The notes under the pieces: model-generated | What the model saw: the letters and a program-made list of their open reading frames with translations, nothing else | What the model was told of the DNA's origin: nothing | Databases searched by the model: none | NCBI RefSeq assembly: GCF_014805825.1 | Contig: NZ_CP061941.1 | Span: 2,170,001 to 2,234,000, forward strand | Direction of reading: 5' to 3' | Length of the DNA stretch: 64,000 nucleotides | Source of the DNA: Marinomonas algicola | Lineage (GTDB): Bacteria; Pseudomonadota; Gammaproteobacteria; Pseudomonadales; Marinomonadaceae | In this document: piece after piece, positions 8,336 through 18,036 of the stretch | Numbering within the stretch: the first letter of the stretch is position 1 | Layout of the letters: each line of letters begins with the position of its first letter | Program-made: the position numbers and the translations under genes

Positions 8336-9787
8336 CTAGCGCTTTATCAACCCCAAGTGGTTTTCTATTCCTTTGATCTTATCTTCCGCGTGGTGGTTCA
8401 CATAAAGCACGGTGGTTTCTGAGCCTTGGCAGATTTTTTCAATTAACGCTAAAACCAGCTGTCGGTTCATGTCATCCAGGCCGAGGCAGGGCTCATCTAG
8501 TATCAACAACGGAGGGTGTTTCACCATGGCACGAGCGATAAGCAATAAACGTTGGTCGCCGTAGGAGAGTTTATTAAATGGCTGGTCAGCGCGATCTTTC
8601 ATCCCAAGCAACGTGAGCCATTGGTCAGCGATCTTCTTTTGATTGTCGGATGATTTGCTGTACATGCCAATGCTGTCGTAAAAGCCCGAAATAATGACGT
8701 TTTTACAACTGGTGCTGACACGATATTCCCATTGCAAGGCCGTCGAAACGTAACCAATAAATTGCTTAATTTGCCAGATGCTTTCGCCCTTCCCGCGCTG
8801 GAATCCGAAGACAAAAATGTCATTGGTATAGCACTGAGGGTGGTCGCCAGTGATCAGAGACAAGACGCCTGTTTTACCACTGCCGTTTGGGCCGCTGAGC
8901 TGCCAATGCTGGTTGGGGTGAATCGTCCAGTCGAGTTTATCGACAATCACGGTATCGCCGTATTGAATCGTTGCTTGATTAAGTTTTACTAAGGGTTGGG
9001 TTGAGTCAAGTGCTGGCAATGCTGTCGCTGAATCGGCTTCTGGAATGCTTAGCTCTGTGGTTTTTAAATGCAACAATTGATATAGCTCATTAAATGCGGC
9101 CTTGTCTTTTCGATCAATCGTTAGAGCCAAACGACCTATATTCGAATTGTTATTAGTATTATCTTTATCTAAATACGCCACATTCGTAATAAAATCTGGC
9201 ATTTCATCAAAGCGATTCAGCACCAATACCATTGGTGTTGTATCTATGATAGATGAAAGGTGTTCTTGTAACATCGATAAAGTATCAACATCTAACCCAT
9301 CAAAAGGCTCATCTAAGATAAGCAATTCTGGCTTACTAGAAAGTGCCCGGATCAACATAACCTTTCGGGTTTCTCCAGTAGAAAGCTTACGAAAGGCACG
9401 GTCAAGTAATTGACTAATACCGAATTTTTCTACTAACGATTTGGCAAGTTGAGGATCCTCACAATGCTCAAAAATCATCTCATGAACCGGCGTACCGAGA
9501 GAGATAACGTCCATGATATCGGCATCGTCTTTTTTTAGCTCTTTTGCAATCAATTCCGCTTGAGCCTCAAAAGATACCAACCCAACTTTCTTAGGTAGGT
9601 TCGTAAGCGAACCTTGTTCAATGTCACCAACGCCGGCTAGCACGGCCGCTAAAGCAGACTTACCTGAGCCATTAGTGCCCGTTATGACCCAATGCTGCTG
9701 TTTCTCTAGGGTCCAATCAATCTCGCTCAGCGTAAAGCGATCATCAAAGTTAACAGTAACCTTGTTTAAGCTAATTGCCTTGTCCAT
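8336..9787 (-). CDS. modF: ModF-like tandem ABC ATPase
   Basis: I take the start at the ATG ending at 9787; an upstream TTG would add five residues. The 483-residue protein holds two ABC ATPase modules in one chain. Module 1 has Walker A GTNGSGKS (37-44), signature LSTGET and Walker B LLILDEP. Module 2 has Walker A GPNGSGKT (299-306), signature LSYGDQ and LLILDEP. Length and architecture match E. coli ModF (PhrA), a soluble ATPase linked by genomic context to molybdate genes and of uncertain function. No modABC genes are near, and no membrane segment is present. Confidence 0.85.
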   Translation of the reverse strand: MDKAISLNKVTVNFDDRFTLSEIDWTLEKQQHWVITGTNGSGKSALAAVLAGVGDIEQGSLTNLPKKVGLVSFEAQAELIAKELKKDDADIMDVISLGTPVHEMIFEHCEDPQLAKSLVEKFGISQLLDRAFRKLSTGETRKVMLIRALSSKPELLILDEPFDGLDVDTLSMLQEHLSSIIDTTPMVLVLNRFDEMPDFITNVAYLDKDNTNNNSNIGRLALTIDRKDKAAFNELYQLLHLKTTELSIPEADSATALPALDSTQPLVKLNQATIQYGDTVIVDKLDWTIHPNQHWQLSGPNGSGKTGVLSLITGDHPQCYTNDIFVFGFQRGKGESIWQIKQFIGYVSTALQWEYRVSTSCKNVIISGFYDSIGMYSKSSDNQKKIADQWLTLLGMKDRADQPFNKLSYGDQRLLLIARAMVKHPPLLILDEPCLGLDDMNRQLVLALIEKICQGSETTVLYVNHHAEDKIKGIENHLGLIKR

Positions 9788-9819
9788 AAAATGACATCTC
9801 AACCAATATAATATTAAAG

Positions 9820-9859
9820 AAAAAGCCGAGTGTTCAATGAGGAATCACTCGGCTTTTTT
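9820..9859. terminator. Strong intrinsic terminator downstream of ilvC
   Basis: Arms AAAAAGCCGAGTG (9820-9832) and CACTCGGCTTTTT (9846-9858) pair perfectly around a 13-base loop and end in a T/A run on both strands. It closes the ilvC transcript before modF. Confidence 0.92.
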
Positions 9860-9931
9860 AAAGCTAAAACAGAATAGTATGAACACCACCAATGCTAAGT
9901 TTAATTACGTAGTGGTAGTGTCAGAATCCTA

Positions 9932-11407
9932 TTAAACGATTTTTTTCATATCGGCCATGTGACCACGTAAAACGCCGCCAATGGCTTCAACTGGATGAGA
10001 GCGTAATGCTGTATTCACTTCGATTAAACGAGCGTTATCAACACCTGTGTCCTCTAAAGAAAGACCTTTACCAATAACGTCCGTTTTAATGTCTTTCATA
10101 AAGTCAGCTAACAATGGAAGACAGGCGTGGTTGTATAAGTAACAACCGTATTCAGCTGTATCAGAGATAGTCGCATTCATTTCATAAAGTTTTTTACGAG
10201 CGATTGTGTTCGCGATAAGTGGCGTTTCATGTAGAGACTCGTAGTAAGCAGACTCGGCAATGATGCCAGCGGCTGTCATTGTTTCGAATGCTAATTCAAC
10301 ACCGGCTTTAACCATAGCAACCATCAAGATGCCGTTATCGAAGAATTCTTGTTCAGAAATTTCAACGTCTCCAGCAGGCGTTTTTTCGAAGTTAGTTTCG
10401 GCCGTTTCAGCTCTCCAACCTAGTAAGTTTTTATCATCGTTCGCCCAGTCTTCCATCATAACGCGAGAGAAAGTGCCGTTGATGATGTCATCTTGATGCT
10501 TGTTGTACAAAGGACGCATGATGACTTTAAGCTCTTCAGAAAGATCAAATGCTTTGATCTTAGCTGGGTTAGAAAGACGATCTAGCATGTTAGTCACACC
10601 GCCATATTTCAACGCTTCGGTGATGGTTTCCCAACCGTATTGGATCAAACGAGAAGCATAACCAGCGTCAATACCCTCTTCAATCATTTTGTCGAAGCAA
10701 AGAATAGAGCCAGTTTGCAACATACCACACAGGATAGTTTGCTCTCCCATCAGGTCAGATTTTACTTCTGCGATGAAAGAAGACATTAAAACGCCTGCTT
10801 TATGGCCGCCAGTACCGACTGCATAAGCTTTAGCAAGCGCAAGACCTTCACCTTTAGGATCGTTATCTTCGTGAACTGCGATCAGTGTTGGTACACCGAA
10901 ACCACGAACGTATTCAGCACGTACTTCAGAACCAGGGCACTTAGGCGCCACCATTATAACGGTTAAATCTTCACGAATTTGCATGCCTTCTTCTACGATA
11001 TTAAAACCGTGAGAATAAGATAAACAAGCCCCTTCTTTCATCAGCGGCATGATTTCATTAACAACAGGAGTGTGTTGTTTATCTGGTGTTAGGTTCAAGA
11101 CAACGTCCGCTGTCGGAATCAATTCTTGGTAAGTTCCAACAACAAACCCGTTTTCAGTCGCGTTTTTCCAAGATTGGCGTTTTTCGGCAATGGCTGCGGC
11201 ACGTAAAGTGTAAGAAACGTCTAGACCAGAATCACGTAAGTTTAACCCTTGGTTTAGCCCTTGAGCACCACAACCAATAACAACAATTTTTTTGCCTTTC
11301 AGCGCATCGACGCCATCTGAAAATTCGTCCATAGACATAAAACGGCATTTTGCTAATTGAGCCAACTGTTCACGTAAAGGTAAAGTATTGAAATAGTTCT
11401 GAGACAT
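9932..11407 (-). CDS. ilvC: Ketol-acid reductoisomerase, class II (long form)
   Basis: The enzyme isomerises and reduces acetolactate or acetohydroxybutyrate with NADPH in valine/isoleucine synthesis. I start it at the ATG ending at 11407, giving 491 residues, the length of the E. coli enzyme; the frame extends upstream but that extension resembles nothing. The N-terminus reads SQNYFNTLPLREQLAQL, and the NADPH-binding loop is GCGAQGLNQGLN. LMGEQTILCGMLQ and two C-terminal knotted repeats (WETITEALKYGG, SAYYESLHETPLIANTIARKKLYEMN) mark the class II enzyme. It is monocistronic, and no ilvY lies upstream in the window. Confidence 0.97.
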   Translation of the reverse strand: MSQNYFNTLPLREQLAQLAKCRFMSMDEFSDGVDALKGKKIVVIGCGAQGLNQGLNLRDSGLDVSYTLRAAAIAEKRQSWKNATENGFVVGTYQELIPTADVVLNLTPDKQHTPVVNEIMPLMKEGACLSYSHGFNIVEEGMQIREDLTVIMVAPKCPGSEVRAEYVRGFGVPTLIAVHEDNDPKGEGLALAKAYAVGTGGHKAGVLMSSFIAEVKSDLMGEQTILCGMLQTGSILCFDKMIEEGIDAGYASRLIQYGWETITEALKYGGVTNMLDRLSNPAKIKAFDLSEELKVIMRPLYNKHQDDIINGTFSRVMMEDWANDDKNLLGWRAETAETNFEKTPAGDVEISEQEFFDNGILMVAMVKAGVELAFETMTAAGIIAESAYYESLHETPLIANTIARKKLYEMNATISDTAEYGCYLYNHACLPLLADFMKDIKTDVIGKGLSLEDTGVDNARLIEVNTALRSHPVEAIGGVLRGHMADMKKIV

Positions 11408-11978
11408 AATAAAATTGTTCCGCTTGGAGTAAAAGTATTGCACACAGCAAATACAAATAACATTGACTGGCCAACTTGGCTCAGTCACTAACTTGGGGAC
11501 ACTTTATAATAAGAATCATCTTGTGTATATTGATATATTATCAACTTTGTATTTCATTTTATGCAACACGAATTTTTTCTTCGCAACAAGCGCTGTAAAT
11601 CGATTAGAGAATCACAACGTTTGGTTAAGAGAGTAATATCATGACTGGCGAGCAACACCGCCCTCTCTCATTTCTAAATAAGTTCATCAGAAAATATCAA
11701 TACAGGATCAAGACGTAAGGCCCATTGTGTTGCAAAACGTTGTCACTCTTTTTTCACTTTCGCAGTGCCTCACTCATAAGTTACTTCACCGGTGGGAAAA
11801 GTAAATTCTATGTTATTTCTCAAAATACGATTTACTTGCCCTATGGTTAAGCTTATTACCTTAAAAGCAAGGGTTTAAAATGAACACCAATGAGAAAGAG
11901 ATATAAAAAACCCTTGTCTTTTAACAAGGGCTCTTTAATAAAAAATAGGTTCAATTGGCAAAAGAACGAAAACAGTCG
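11408..11978. other. 571-bp intergenic region upstream of ilvC
   Basis: This region holds the ilvC promoter and leader, about 350 bp of AT-rich sequence without a recognisable gene, and the mlaA terminator at its right end. A 25-codon frame at 11641-11718 (+) starts with ATG but resembles nothing, and no gene follows it. I do not call it. Confidence 0.4.
11911..11930 (-). terminator. Intrinsic terminator of the hrpA-mlaA unit
   Basis: Read on the minus strand, CCCTTGT, a 6-base loop, ACAAGGG and a run of six T form a typical terminator about 50 bp after the mlaA stop. Confidence 0.85.
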
Positions 11979-12782
11979 TTAGATTGTATTAAGCTCTTCA
12001 TCAATATCACCCCAACTGTCTGTTTCTTCACCCCAACTGTCTGTTTCTTCGCCCCAACGGCTATCATCTGAGGTCTCATTTTTCTTTGACGCTTTATCCT
12101 TACCATCACGAATGGCTCTGTCCCTTGTTTGTAAATACACATCGCGAATAAAAGTATAACGGTCCCCAAAAATTAACGATTCAGCTGATAGAAAACTGGC
12201 CCTTAAATCAATGATTTCTAAAACAGTTAAACCTAACTCTTCTTTGTTGCCTAACGCCAGTATCTCAACAGGATCATAATTTGCATAATCGACGGCCAAC
12301 CCTCCTGTGTCTCTGACCGTAGAAGAGCCCAAAAACGGCAAAATAACATAAGGGCCTGCACCCACCCCCCAATAGCCGAGGGTTTGGCCAAAATCTTCTT
12401 CTTTTTCAACTAAACCGAGTTCTGTGGCGACATCAAATAAACCACCCCACCCAGCCGTACTGTTAATTACAAATCGAAAAAAAGACGTAGCAACACCGTC
12501 TGGCTTTCCTTGCAGAAGATTATTCGTCAAATTACTGATTTCACCCAAGTTAGAAAAGAAATTACTCACACCTTTCTGGACCGGATTAGGCACAATTTTG
12601 TCATATCCTTTGGCTATAGGCTTAAGCAAGGCACTGTCAACACTCGAGTTAAAGTTGAACATAGCCCGATTATAACCTTCCCATGGATCGTCAGGAGTTT
12701 CAGCCACCGAAAGAGACGCAAAAAATGATAATAAAATCGCCACAAACAACAATCGACTACGAGATATGAGATGAGTATCCAT
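11979..12782 (-). CDS. mlaA: MlaA-family outer-membrane lipid asymmetry protein
   Basis: MlaA removes phospholipids from the outer leaflet of the outer membrane and passes them to MlaC. The 267-residue protein has a signal peptide (to about residue 27) and conserved MlaA segments: DPWEGYNRAMFNFN, INSTAGWGGLFDVA, EDFGQTLGYWGVGAGPYVILPFLGSSTVRD. The expected lipobox cysteine is absent: the signal ends SLSVAETPDD. It may therefore be released by signal peptidase I rather than lipidated. The C-terminus is acidic with tandem WGEETDS units. It lies 9 bp after hrpA and ends at a terminator. No mlaFEDCB genes are near. Confidence 0.9.
   Translation of the reverse strand: MDTHLISRSRLLFVAILLSFFASLSVAETPDDPWEGYNRAMFNFNSSVDSALLKPIAKGYDKIVPNPVQKGVSNFFSNLGEISNLTNNLLQGKPDGVATSFFRFVINSTAGWGGLFDVATELGLVEKEEDFGQTLGYWGVGAGPYVILPFLGSSTVRDTGGLAVDYANYDPVEILALGNKEELGLTVLEIIDLRASFLSAESLIFGDRYTFIRDVYLQTRDRAIRDGKDKASKKNETSDDSRWGEETDSWGEETDSWGDIDEELNTI
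12010..12056. repeat. 21-bp tandem repeat in the mlaA 3' coding end
   Basis: CCCCAACTGTCTGTTTCTTC recurs with period 21 from 12010 and 12031, and a third partial copy begins at 12052. It encodes the repeated WGEETDS motif, so copy-number change would keep the frame. Confidence 0.85.
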
Positions 12783-12791
12783 AAAACCTCT

Positions 12792-15700
12792 TTAAACTAA
12801 TTTTTTTACCAAATCCCATTGTTTGGACAAGCGCTTATCCGAAATAGGTTCTAATGTTCCAACTGTTTGAGCAAACTGAGAAATACGATATTCCTCCATC
12901 ATCCAGCGATATTTCATTAACTCAGGGTCATATAAATTTTTAGCCGAATGTGCTTTTTTTTGCTTTATATAACGGTCCCACAAGATTTCTAACTCTGTTA
13001 CAGCGGCATTTTCTTTCGCTAAGTGATTTTGGAAGCGCTCTAATCGCGTCTCAATACCTCGAAAGTAGCGAGGAAATTGAGCTAACCAAAATAAGGGCGT
13101 CTCACTTATAAAGCCAGGATAAATAAGGTGTCCTAACTGTGCCTGTATATCACCATAAATGCGGGTCCAAGGCATAGGGATACTTCCTTTCATGCGTTTT
13201 GCCACTTTCTGGTATGAAGATAATACCTCAAAAAGCTGCTTAGCCATGTCATTCGCTACCATAATGAGTGTATTTTTTCTTTCTTCTATGCGAGATAAGA
13301 ATTCAGCCTCGGTTCTTGGTAACGGTAAACCATCAAGAAACACTTTATCCAACACGGCTTGCAATAAATCCTTGAGCAATACATCTTTTTTACCAATAGG
13401 CGCAAAAATTAATAACGACTTTTGAACATTAGGCATGTTTTTTTGTAAGTATTTCACGTCTTTATGAAGGTATAAATTCAAAAGGCAAATCACCCCTTTT
13501 CTATGCTCATCCTGAGCCGTATGCTTATCGTCAAACATTTTTACTGAAACGGTTTCTCCTTGTGCCACTAGCGCTGGATAAGCAAGAACTTTAATGCCAG
13601 CTTGAGATAACCTCTGCTCTTCAGGAACATCTTGGTCAGGCCAACGCGTTAGGCCTTCAGCTTCATGCGCTTTGGTTCCAAACTTCGCAAAACTTTCATC
13701 CACCTCCTTGGCAAACCGATCTTGCAACTTCGCAAGATCTTTACCAGCACCAAGGACCTTGCCCTTTTCGGAAATCACTTCAATGGTTAACGTAAGGTGC
13801 TTATCTAATCTCTCAGCATTCCACTCAACCAGTGGAATTTCAACTAGGGTTTCACGTTTAATTTGCAAAGTTAGCTGATCAAGTAAGTCGCCTTTTTCTT
13901 GCGATAAATTAGGGTAAATACGTTCCACAAATTGAGGAATTGGTACAAATCGACGACGCAATGCTTTGGGTAAGGCGCGTAAATAGGCTTCACATTTTTC
14001 TCGAATAAACCCAGGAACAGCCCAACTTAATTCATCAATATTCAATTGCCTTAAAAGGCCAACCGGAACCTTTAAAGTAGCACCATCTTTTTCTTGACCA
14101 GGCTCGAAAGCGTAGTCAATAGGCAGTTTGATATCATTTAATTTAAAGGCATCAGGAAAAGCAAACGCATCGGCTTCTAGATTTTGATTAATCAAATCTT
14201 CACGTGTTAATTTCAAGGTATCTGGGTTTTTCTTTATCCAATACTCTAACCCTTTCTGATTATAAAGAGCCTCAGGTACGCGACCGCTATAAAAATTAAA
14301 GAGCACTTCATCATCGACCAAAATATCTCTGGTTCTTAGCTTGGCTTCCTGATTTTCAACCGATTCAATTAGGCGCTGATTGTGTTTAAAGAAAGCGGCC
14401 TTTGTTCGCATTTCGCCTTCGACTAACCCAGATCGAATCATAATTTCACGCGCTTCATGCTGCACAACCTGACCATAATCAACTCGGCGTTTAGCAATTA
14501 AAATCAAACCATAAAGAGAGATCTGTTCGTTTGCTACCACTCGACCTTGGTTTTTCTCCCAGTGAGGGTCAAAATATTGGCGTTTTACAAAAGGAGCTGC
14601 GTATTCTTCAATCCAAAGCGGATCGATTTTAGCGACCACTCGACCAAACAACTTCGACGTCTCTACCATTTCCGCCAACATGACCCACTGAGGAGGCTTT
14701 TTAAACAACATTGAACCAGGAAATAAATGCAATTTACGACCGCGACACGCCAAAAACTCTTTTGTTTCGTCCATTTTTTGCGCGACTTGAGTAAACAAAC
14801 CCGCCAATAAAGATCGATGAATGGACTCGTAGTCTCTTTCTTCACGAGCCACCTCTTTAAAGCCTAGAGCTTTACAAGCCAAGTGAATTTGACGATGTAT
14901 ATCCCGCCATTCACGCATTCTCATAAAGTTTAGAAATTGCTTACGACAATACTGACGCAATTGATTTTGCGATAGTTCAACCCGTTGCCCCTCATATCGC
15001 TCCCAAACATTGAGCAATACGATAAAGTCTGAATCGGCATCTTTATCTTGAGCGTGCGCTTGGTCAGACTGCGTTTTTTTATCTTGGGGACGTTCACGAG
15101 GGTCTTGTACAGAAAGCGCACTGACAATAACAGCCACTTCTTTAAGAACGTTTTTCTCAGCGGCGGCAATTAACATTCGGCCAAGTTTTGGATCGATTGG
15201 CAGTGTAGATAATTGACGACCAATCTGAGTCAGTTTGCCGCTTTTCAACGCCCCTAACTCAACCAAGGCTTGATAACCATCATTGATTAACCTTTGATCC
15301 GGCATTTCTACAAAAGGAAATTTTTCTACTTCCCCCAATTTAAGACTGGCCATTTTTAAAATAACGGACGCTAAGTTAGTCCGAAATATTTCTGGATCGG
15401 TAAATTCATTTCGATTAGCAAAGTCAGATTCGTCATATAAACGAATGCAAATACCCTCAGCAACACGACCACATCGCCCAGCCCTTTGATTCGCACTGGC
15501 TTGGCTAATTTTTTCAATCGGTAATTGCTGAACTTTTGAGCGCACACTATAGCGACTAATGCGGGCTAATCCGGGATCGATTACATAGCGTATTCCTGGT
15601 ACGGTAAGCGAAGTTTCTGCAACGTTTGTAGAAAGCACAATTCGGCGCCCAGAATGGGATTTGAAAATACGTTGCTGCTCACTACTAGATAATCTCGCAT

Positions 15701-16676
15701 ACAGAGGCAATACCTCGGTATTTATCAGTTCTGCTTTGCGGAGAATTTCAGCTGTTTCACGAATCTCTCTTTCTCCTGGTAAAAAAACCAGAATGTCCCC
15801 TGCCCCTCGATAGGAGGACTTTCTCTCTTCTTGTATAAGGATTTCAACAGCATCGAGTATACCTTGCTCCATGCTTTGGTCGGCATCGAGTTCTTCAGAG
15901 TCATTTTTATTAAGTAACGGCTGATAACGTATCTCAACAGGATACGTTCTACCTGACACCTCAATAATTGGCGCATTGTTAAAATGTTTAGAAAAACGCG
16001 CAACGTCAATGGTCGCCGAAGTCACAATGACTTTTAAATCAGGGCGGGAAGGTAAAATACGACTTAAGTAACCCAACAAAAAGTCAATATTTAAGCTTCG
16101 TTCATGAGCTTCATCAATAATAATTGTGTCGTATTTTTGTAAAAAGCGGTCTTTCTGAATTTCAGCCAGTAGAATCCCATCTGTCATCAATTTTATTAAC
16201 GTTTTATCGCTACTTTCGTCATTAAAACGTATTTGAAAACCGACTTGCTCACCTAAATTTACGCCTAGTTCATCGCTAATTCTATCGGCTACACTGCGCG
16301 CGGCAATGCGTCGTGGTTGTGTGTGCCCAATTATACCCGCCACACCTAAACCTGCTTGTAAGCACATTTTTGGCAGTTGAGTGGTTTTACCTGAGCCCGT
16401 TTCACCGGCAATAATGACCACTTGATTTTTTGTAATCGCGTCAATTATTTCCTCGGCTCTCTCCGCCACAGGTAAATCATTATCGTATTTAATGGCTGGC
16501 AAATAAGAATGCCTTTGCAAATAGGAGGCTTTAGATTGATCGATCAGGGATTGAAGTTCATTTTCTAAGCGATCAAATGGTGCGCCTGTTTTTTTGCGTT
16601 TCTCAAGGTTCTGTTGCTTAAGCTTGATAAGATGACGATCACGTGTCATCAAGTTTTCTAATTCATGATCTAACAA
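12792..16676 (-). CDS. hrpA: ATP-dependent RNA helicase HrpA
   Basis: The 1294-residue DEAH/RHA helicase matches the E. coli HrpA length (about 1300) and layout. Walker A is GETGSGKTTQLP, the DEAH box is DEAHERSLN, and SAT and the motif VI region NQRAGRCGR follow. A helicase-associated domain, an OB-fold and the long C-terminal region particular to HrpA complete it. HrpA acts on ribosomes and mRNA and has been tied to rescue of stalled ribosomes. The start is TTG, chosen because AGGA lies seven bases before it; an ATG nine codons in is the alternative. It is transcribed with mlaA. Confidence 0.95.
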   Translation of the reverse strand: MLDHELENLMTRDRHLIKLKQQNLEKRKKTGAPFDRLENELQSLIDQSKASYLQRHSYLPAIKYDNDLPVAERAEEIIDAITKNQVVIIAGETGSGKTTQLPKMCLQAGLGVAGIIGHTQPRRIAARSVADRISDELGVNLGEQVGFQIRFNDESSDKTLIKLMTDGILLAEIQKDRFLQKYDTIIIDEAHERSLNIDFLLGYLSRILPSRPDLKVIVTSATIDVARFSKHFNNAPIIEVSGRTYPVEIRYQPLLNKNDSEELDADQSMEQGILDAVEILIQEERKSSYRGAGDILVFLPGEREIRETAEILRKAELINTEVLPLYARLSSSEQQRIFKSHSGRRIVLSTNVAETSLTVPGIRYVIDPGLARISRYSVRSKVQQLPIEKISQASANQRAGRCGRVAEGICIRLYDESDFANRNEFTDPEIFRTNLASVILKMASLKLGEVEKFPFVEMPDQRLINDGYQALVELGALKSGKLTQIGRQLSTLPIDPKLGRMLIAAAEKNVLKEVAVIVSALSVQDPRERPQDKKTQSDQAHAQDKDADSDFIVLLNVWERYEGQRVELSQNQLRQYCRKQFLNFMRMREWRDIHRQIHLACKALGFKEVAREERDYESIHRSLLAGLFTQVAQKMDETKEFLACRGRKLHLFPGSMLFKKPPQWVMLAEMVETSKLFGRVVAKIDPLWIEEYAAPFVKRQYFDPHWEKNQGRVVANEQISLYGLILIAKRRVDYGQVVQHEAREIMIRSGLVEGEMRTKAAFFKHNQRLIESVENQEAKLRTRDILVDDEVLFNFYSGRVPEALYNQKGLEYWIKKNPDTLKLTREDLINQNLEADAFAFPDAFKLNDIKLPIDYAFEPGQEKDGATLKVPVGLLRQLNIDELSWAVPGFIREKCEAYLRALPKALRRRFVPIPQFVERIYPNLSQEKGDLLDQLTLQIKRETLVEIPLVEWNAERLDKHLTLTIEVISEKGKVLGAGKDLAKLQDRFAKEVDESFAKFGTKAHEAEGLTRWPDQDVPEEQRLSQAGIKVLAYPALVAQGETVSVKMFDDKHTAQDEHRKGVICLLNLYLHKDVKYLQKNMPNVQKSLLIFAPIGKKDVLLKDLLQAVLDKVFLDGLPLPRTEAEFLSRIEERKNTLIMVANDMAKQLFEVLSSYQKVAKRMKGSIPMPWTRIYGDIQAQLGHLIYPGFISETPLFWLAQFPRYFRGIETRLERFQNHLAKENAAVTELEILWDRYIKQKKAHSAKNLYDPELMKYRWMMEEYRISQFAQTVGTLEPISDKRLSKQWDLVKKLV

Positions 16677-16942
16677 AATTGAATCCTGTATGTACTTGCG
16701 CTCAATTTAACGTCTCAACACCTTGACTGAAAATAAAATAGTCTTGTTATGGAGCATTCTTATATGGATATGGTTGCAAATTCTATCACTAAACCCAACC
16801 AAGAGGTTATAGTGTAGAAAAACAAGGAACTAAGATCCTTTAATAATTCTAATTCGATGAGTGTTTTCATGCCATTTTACCGATGTTAAGACTCATTTTA
16901 ATTTTAATACTCAACCATTAACATTACCTAAAGGACAAAAAC

Positions 16943-17908
16943 ATGTCTCACAACATTTTTGACGATAACTCCCTAACCATCGGTAATACTCCTCTTGTTA
17001 AATTAAACCGCATTGGCAATGGCAATATCTGGGCCAAACTTGAATCCAGGAACCCCGCCTTCTCAGTAAAATGTCGAATTGGCGCCAATATGGTTTGGGA
17101 TGCTGAAAAGAAAGGCCTCTTGACAAAAGGCAAATCCTTGGTGGAACCAACAAGTGGTAATACAGGTATTGCACTTTGCTTTGTCGCAGCCGCTCGTGGT
17201 TATCCAATCACAATCACAATGCCTGCTAGCATGAGCTTGGAAAGACGCCAAGTGATGAAAGCACTCGGTGCGACGATTGTCTTAACGGAACCAGCGAAAG
17301 GCATGAAGGGAGCCATAGAAAAAGCCAAGGAAATAGCAGAAGACCCTGATTTTGTTTTGTTACAGCAATTTGAAAATCCAGCAAACCCTGAAATCCATGA
17401 AAAAACAACAGGGCCTGAGATTTGGAAAGACACGAATGGCGAAATTGATATCTTTGTTTCTGGTGTGGGAACAGGTGGAACCATTACAGGTGTTAGTCGC
17501 TACATTAAAAACACACAGAAAAAAGCCATTTTAAGTGTGGCTGTAGAACCAACAGCGTCTCCTGTCATCACGCAAACAATGAATAATGAAGAAGTAAAGC
17601 CGTCTCCACATAAAATCCAAGGGATTGGCGCAGGATTTATTCCTAAGAATCTTGATTTAACAATGGTTGATCGTGTCGAACAGGTCTCCAATGAAGACGC
17701 CATTGATATGGCCAAACGATTAATGCGTGAAGAAGGTATTTTATGCGGTATTTCGTGTGGTGCGGCCGTCGTAGCCGCAGAAAAACTGTCACAACAAGCC
17801 GAATTTTCAGATAAAAAAATTGTTGTTGTGCTGCCTGACTCTGGTGAAAGATATTTATCTACGGCTCTTTTTGAAGGCGAATTCACTGAAAACGAAACCG
17901 TTCAATAA
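16943..17908 (+). CDS. cysK: Cysteine synthase A (O-acetylserine sulfhydrylase)
   Basis: The 321-residue PLP enzyme makes cysteine from O-acetylserine and sulfide. The PLP lysine is in NPAFSVKCRIGANM, the substrate loop is EPTSGNTGIAL, the phosphate-binding glycine loop is GVGTGGTITG, and the C-terminal GISCGAAVVAAEKL is present. The active-site context is FSVKCR, closer to CysK than CysM. AAAGGA precedes the ATG. It is monocistronic and ends at a strong terminator. The 266-bp upstream gap should carry its CysB-responsive promoter, which I did not resolve. Confidence 0.95.
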   Translation: MSHNIFDDNSLTIGNTPLVKLNRIGNGNIWAKLESRNPAFSVKCRIGANMVWDAEKKGLLTKGKSLVEPTSGNTGIALCFVAAARGYPITITMPASMSLERRQVMKALGATIVLTEPAKGMKGAIEKAKEIAEDPDFVLLQQFENPANPEIHEKTTGPEIWKDTNGEIDIFVSGVGTGGTITGVSRYIKNTQKKAILSVAVEPTASPVITQTMNNEEVKPSPHKIQGIGAGFIPKNLDLTMVDRVEQVSNEDAIDMAKRLMREEGILCGISCGAAVVAAEKLSQQAEFSDKKIVVVLPDSGERYLSTALFEGEFTENETVQ

Positions 17909-17972
17909 ATTGTTTACAGAATTTATCTTAATTCGTTTTCAGCTAACGATATGGTAGACTTTGCACCAATAA

Positions 17973-18006
17973 AAAAATCCGATCGGTTTTTGCCGATCGG
18001 ATTTTT
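17973..18006. terminator. Bidirectional terminator between cysK and yafJ-like gene
   Basis: A perfect 14-base stem (AAAAATCCGATCGG paired with CCGATCGGATTTTT) with a 6-base loop lies between the two convergent genes. Confidence 0.93.
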
Positions 18007-18036
18007 ATGTACATTCAATAAAGCAACTAGCTTAAT

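Noticed and set aside
11641..11718. 25-codon frame after ilvC's promoter region
   Set aside because: No gene follows it and its content does not look like a leader peptide of the ilv type.
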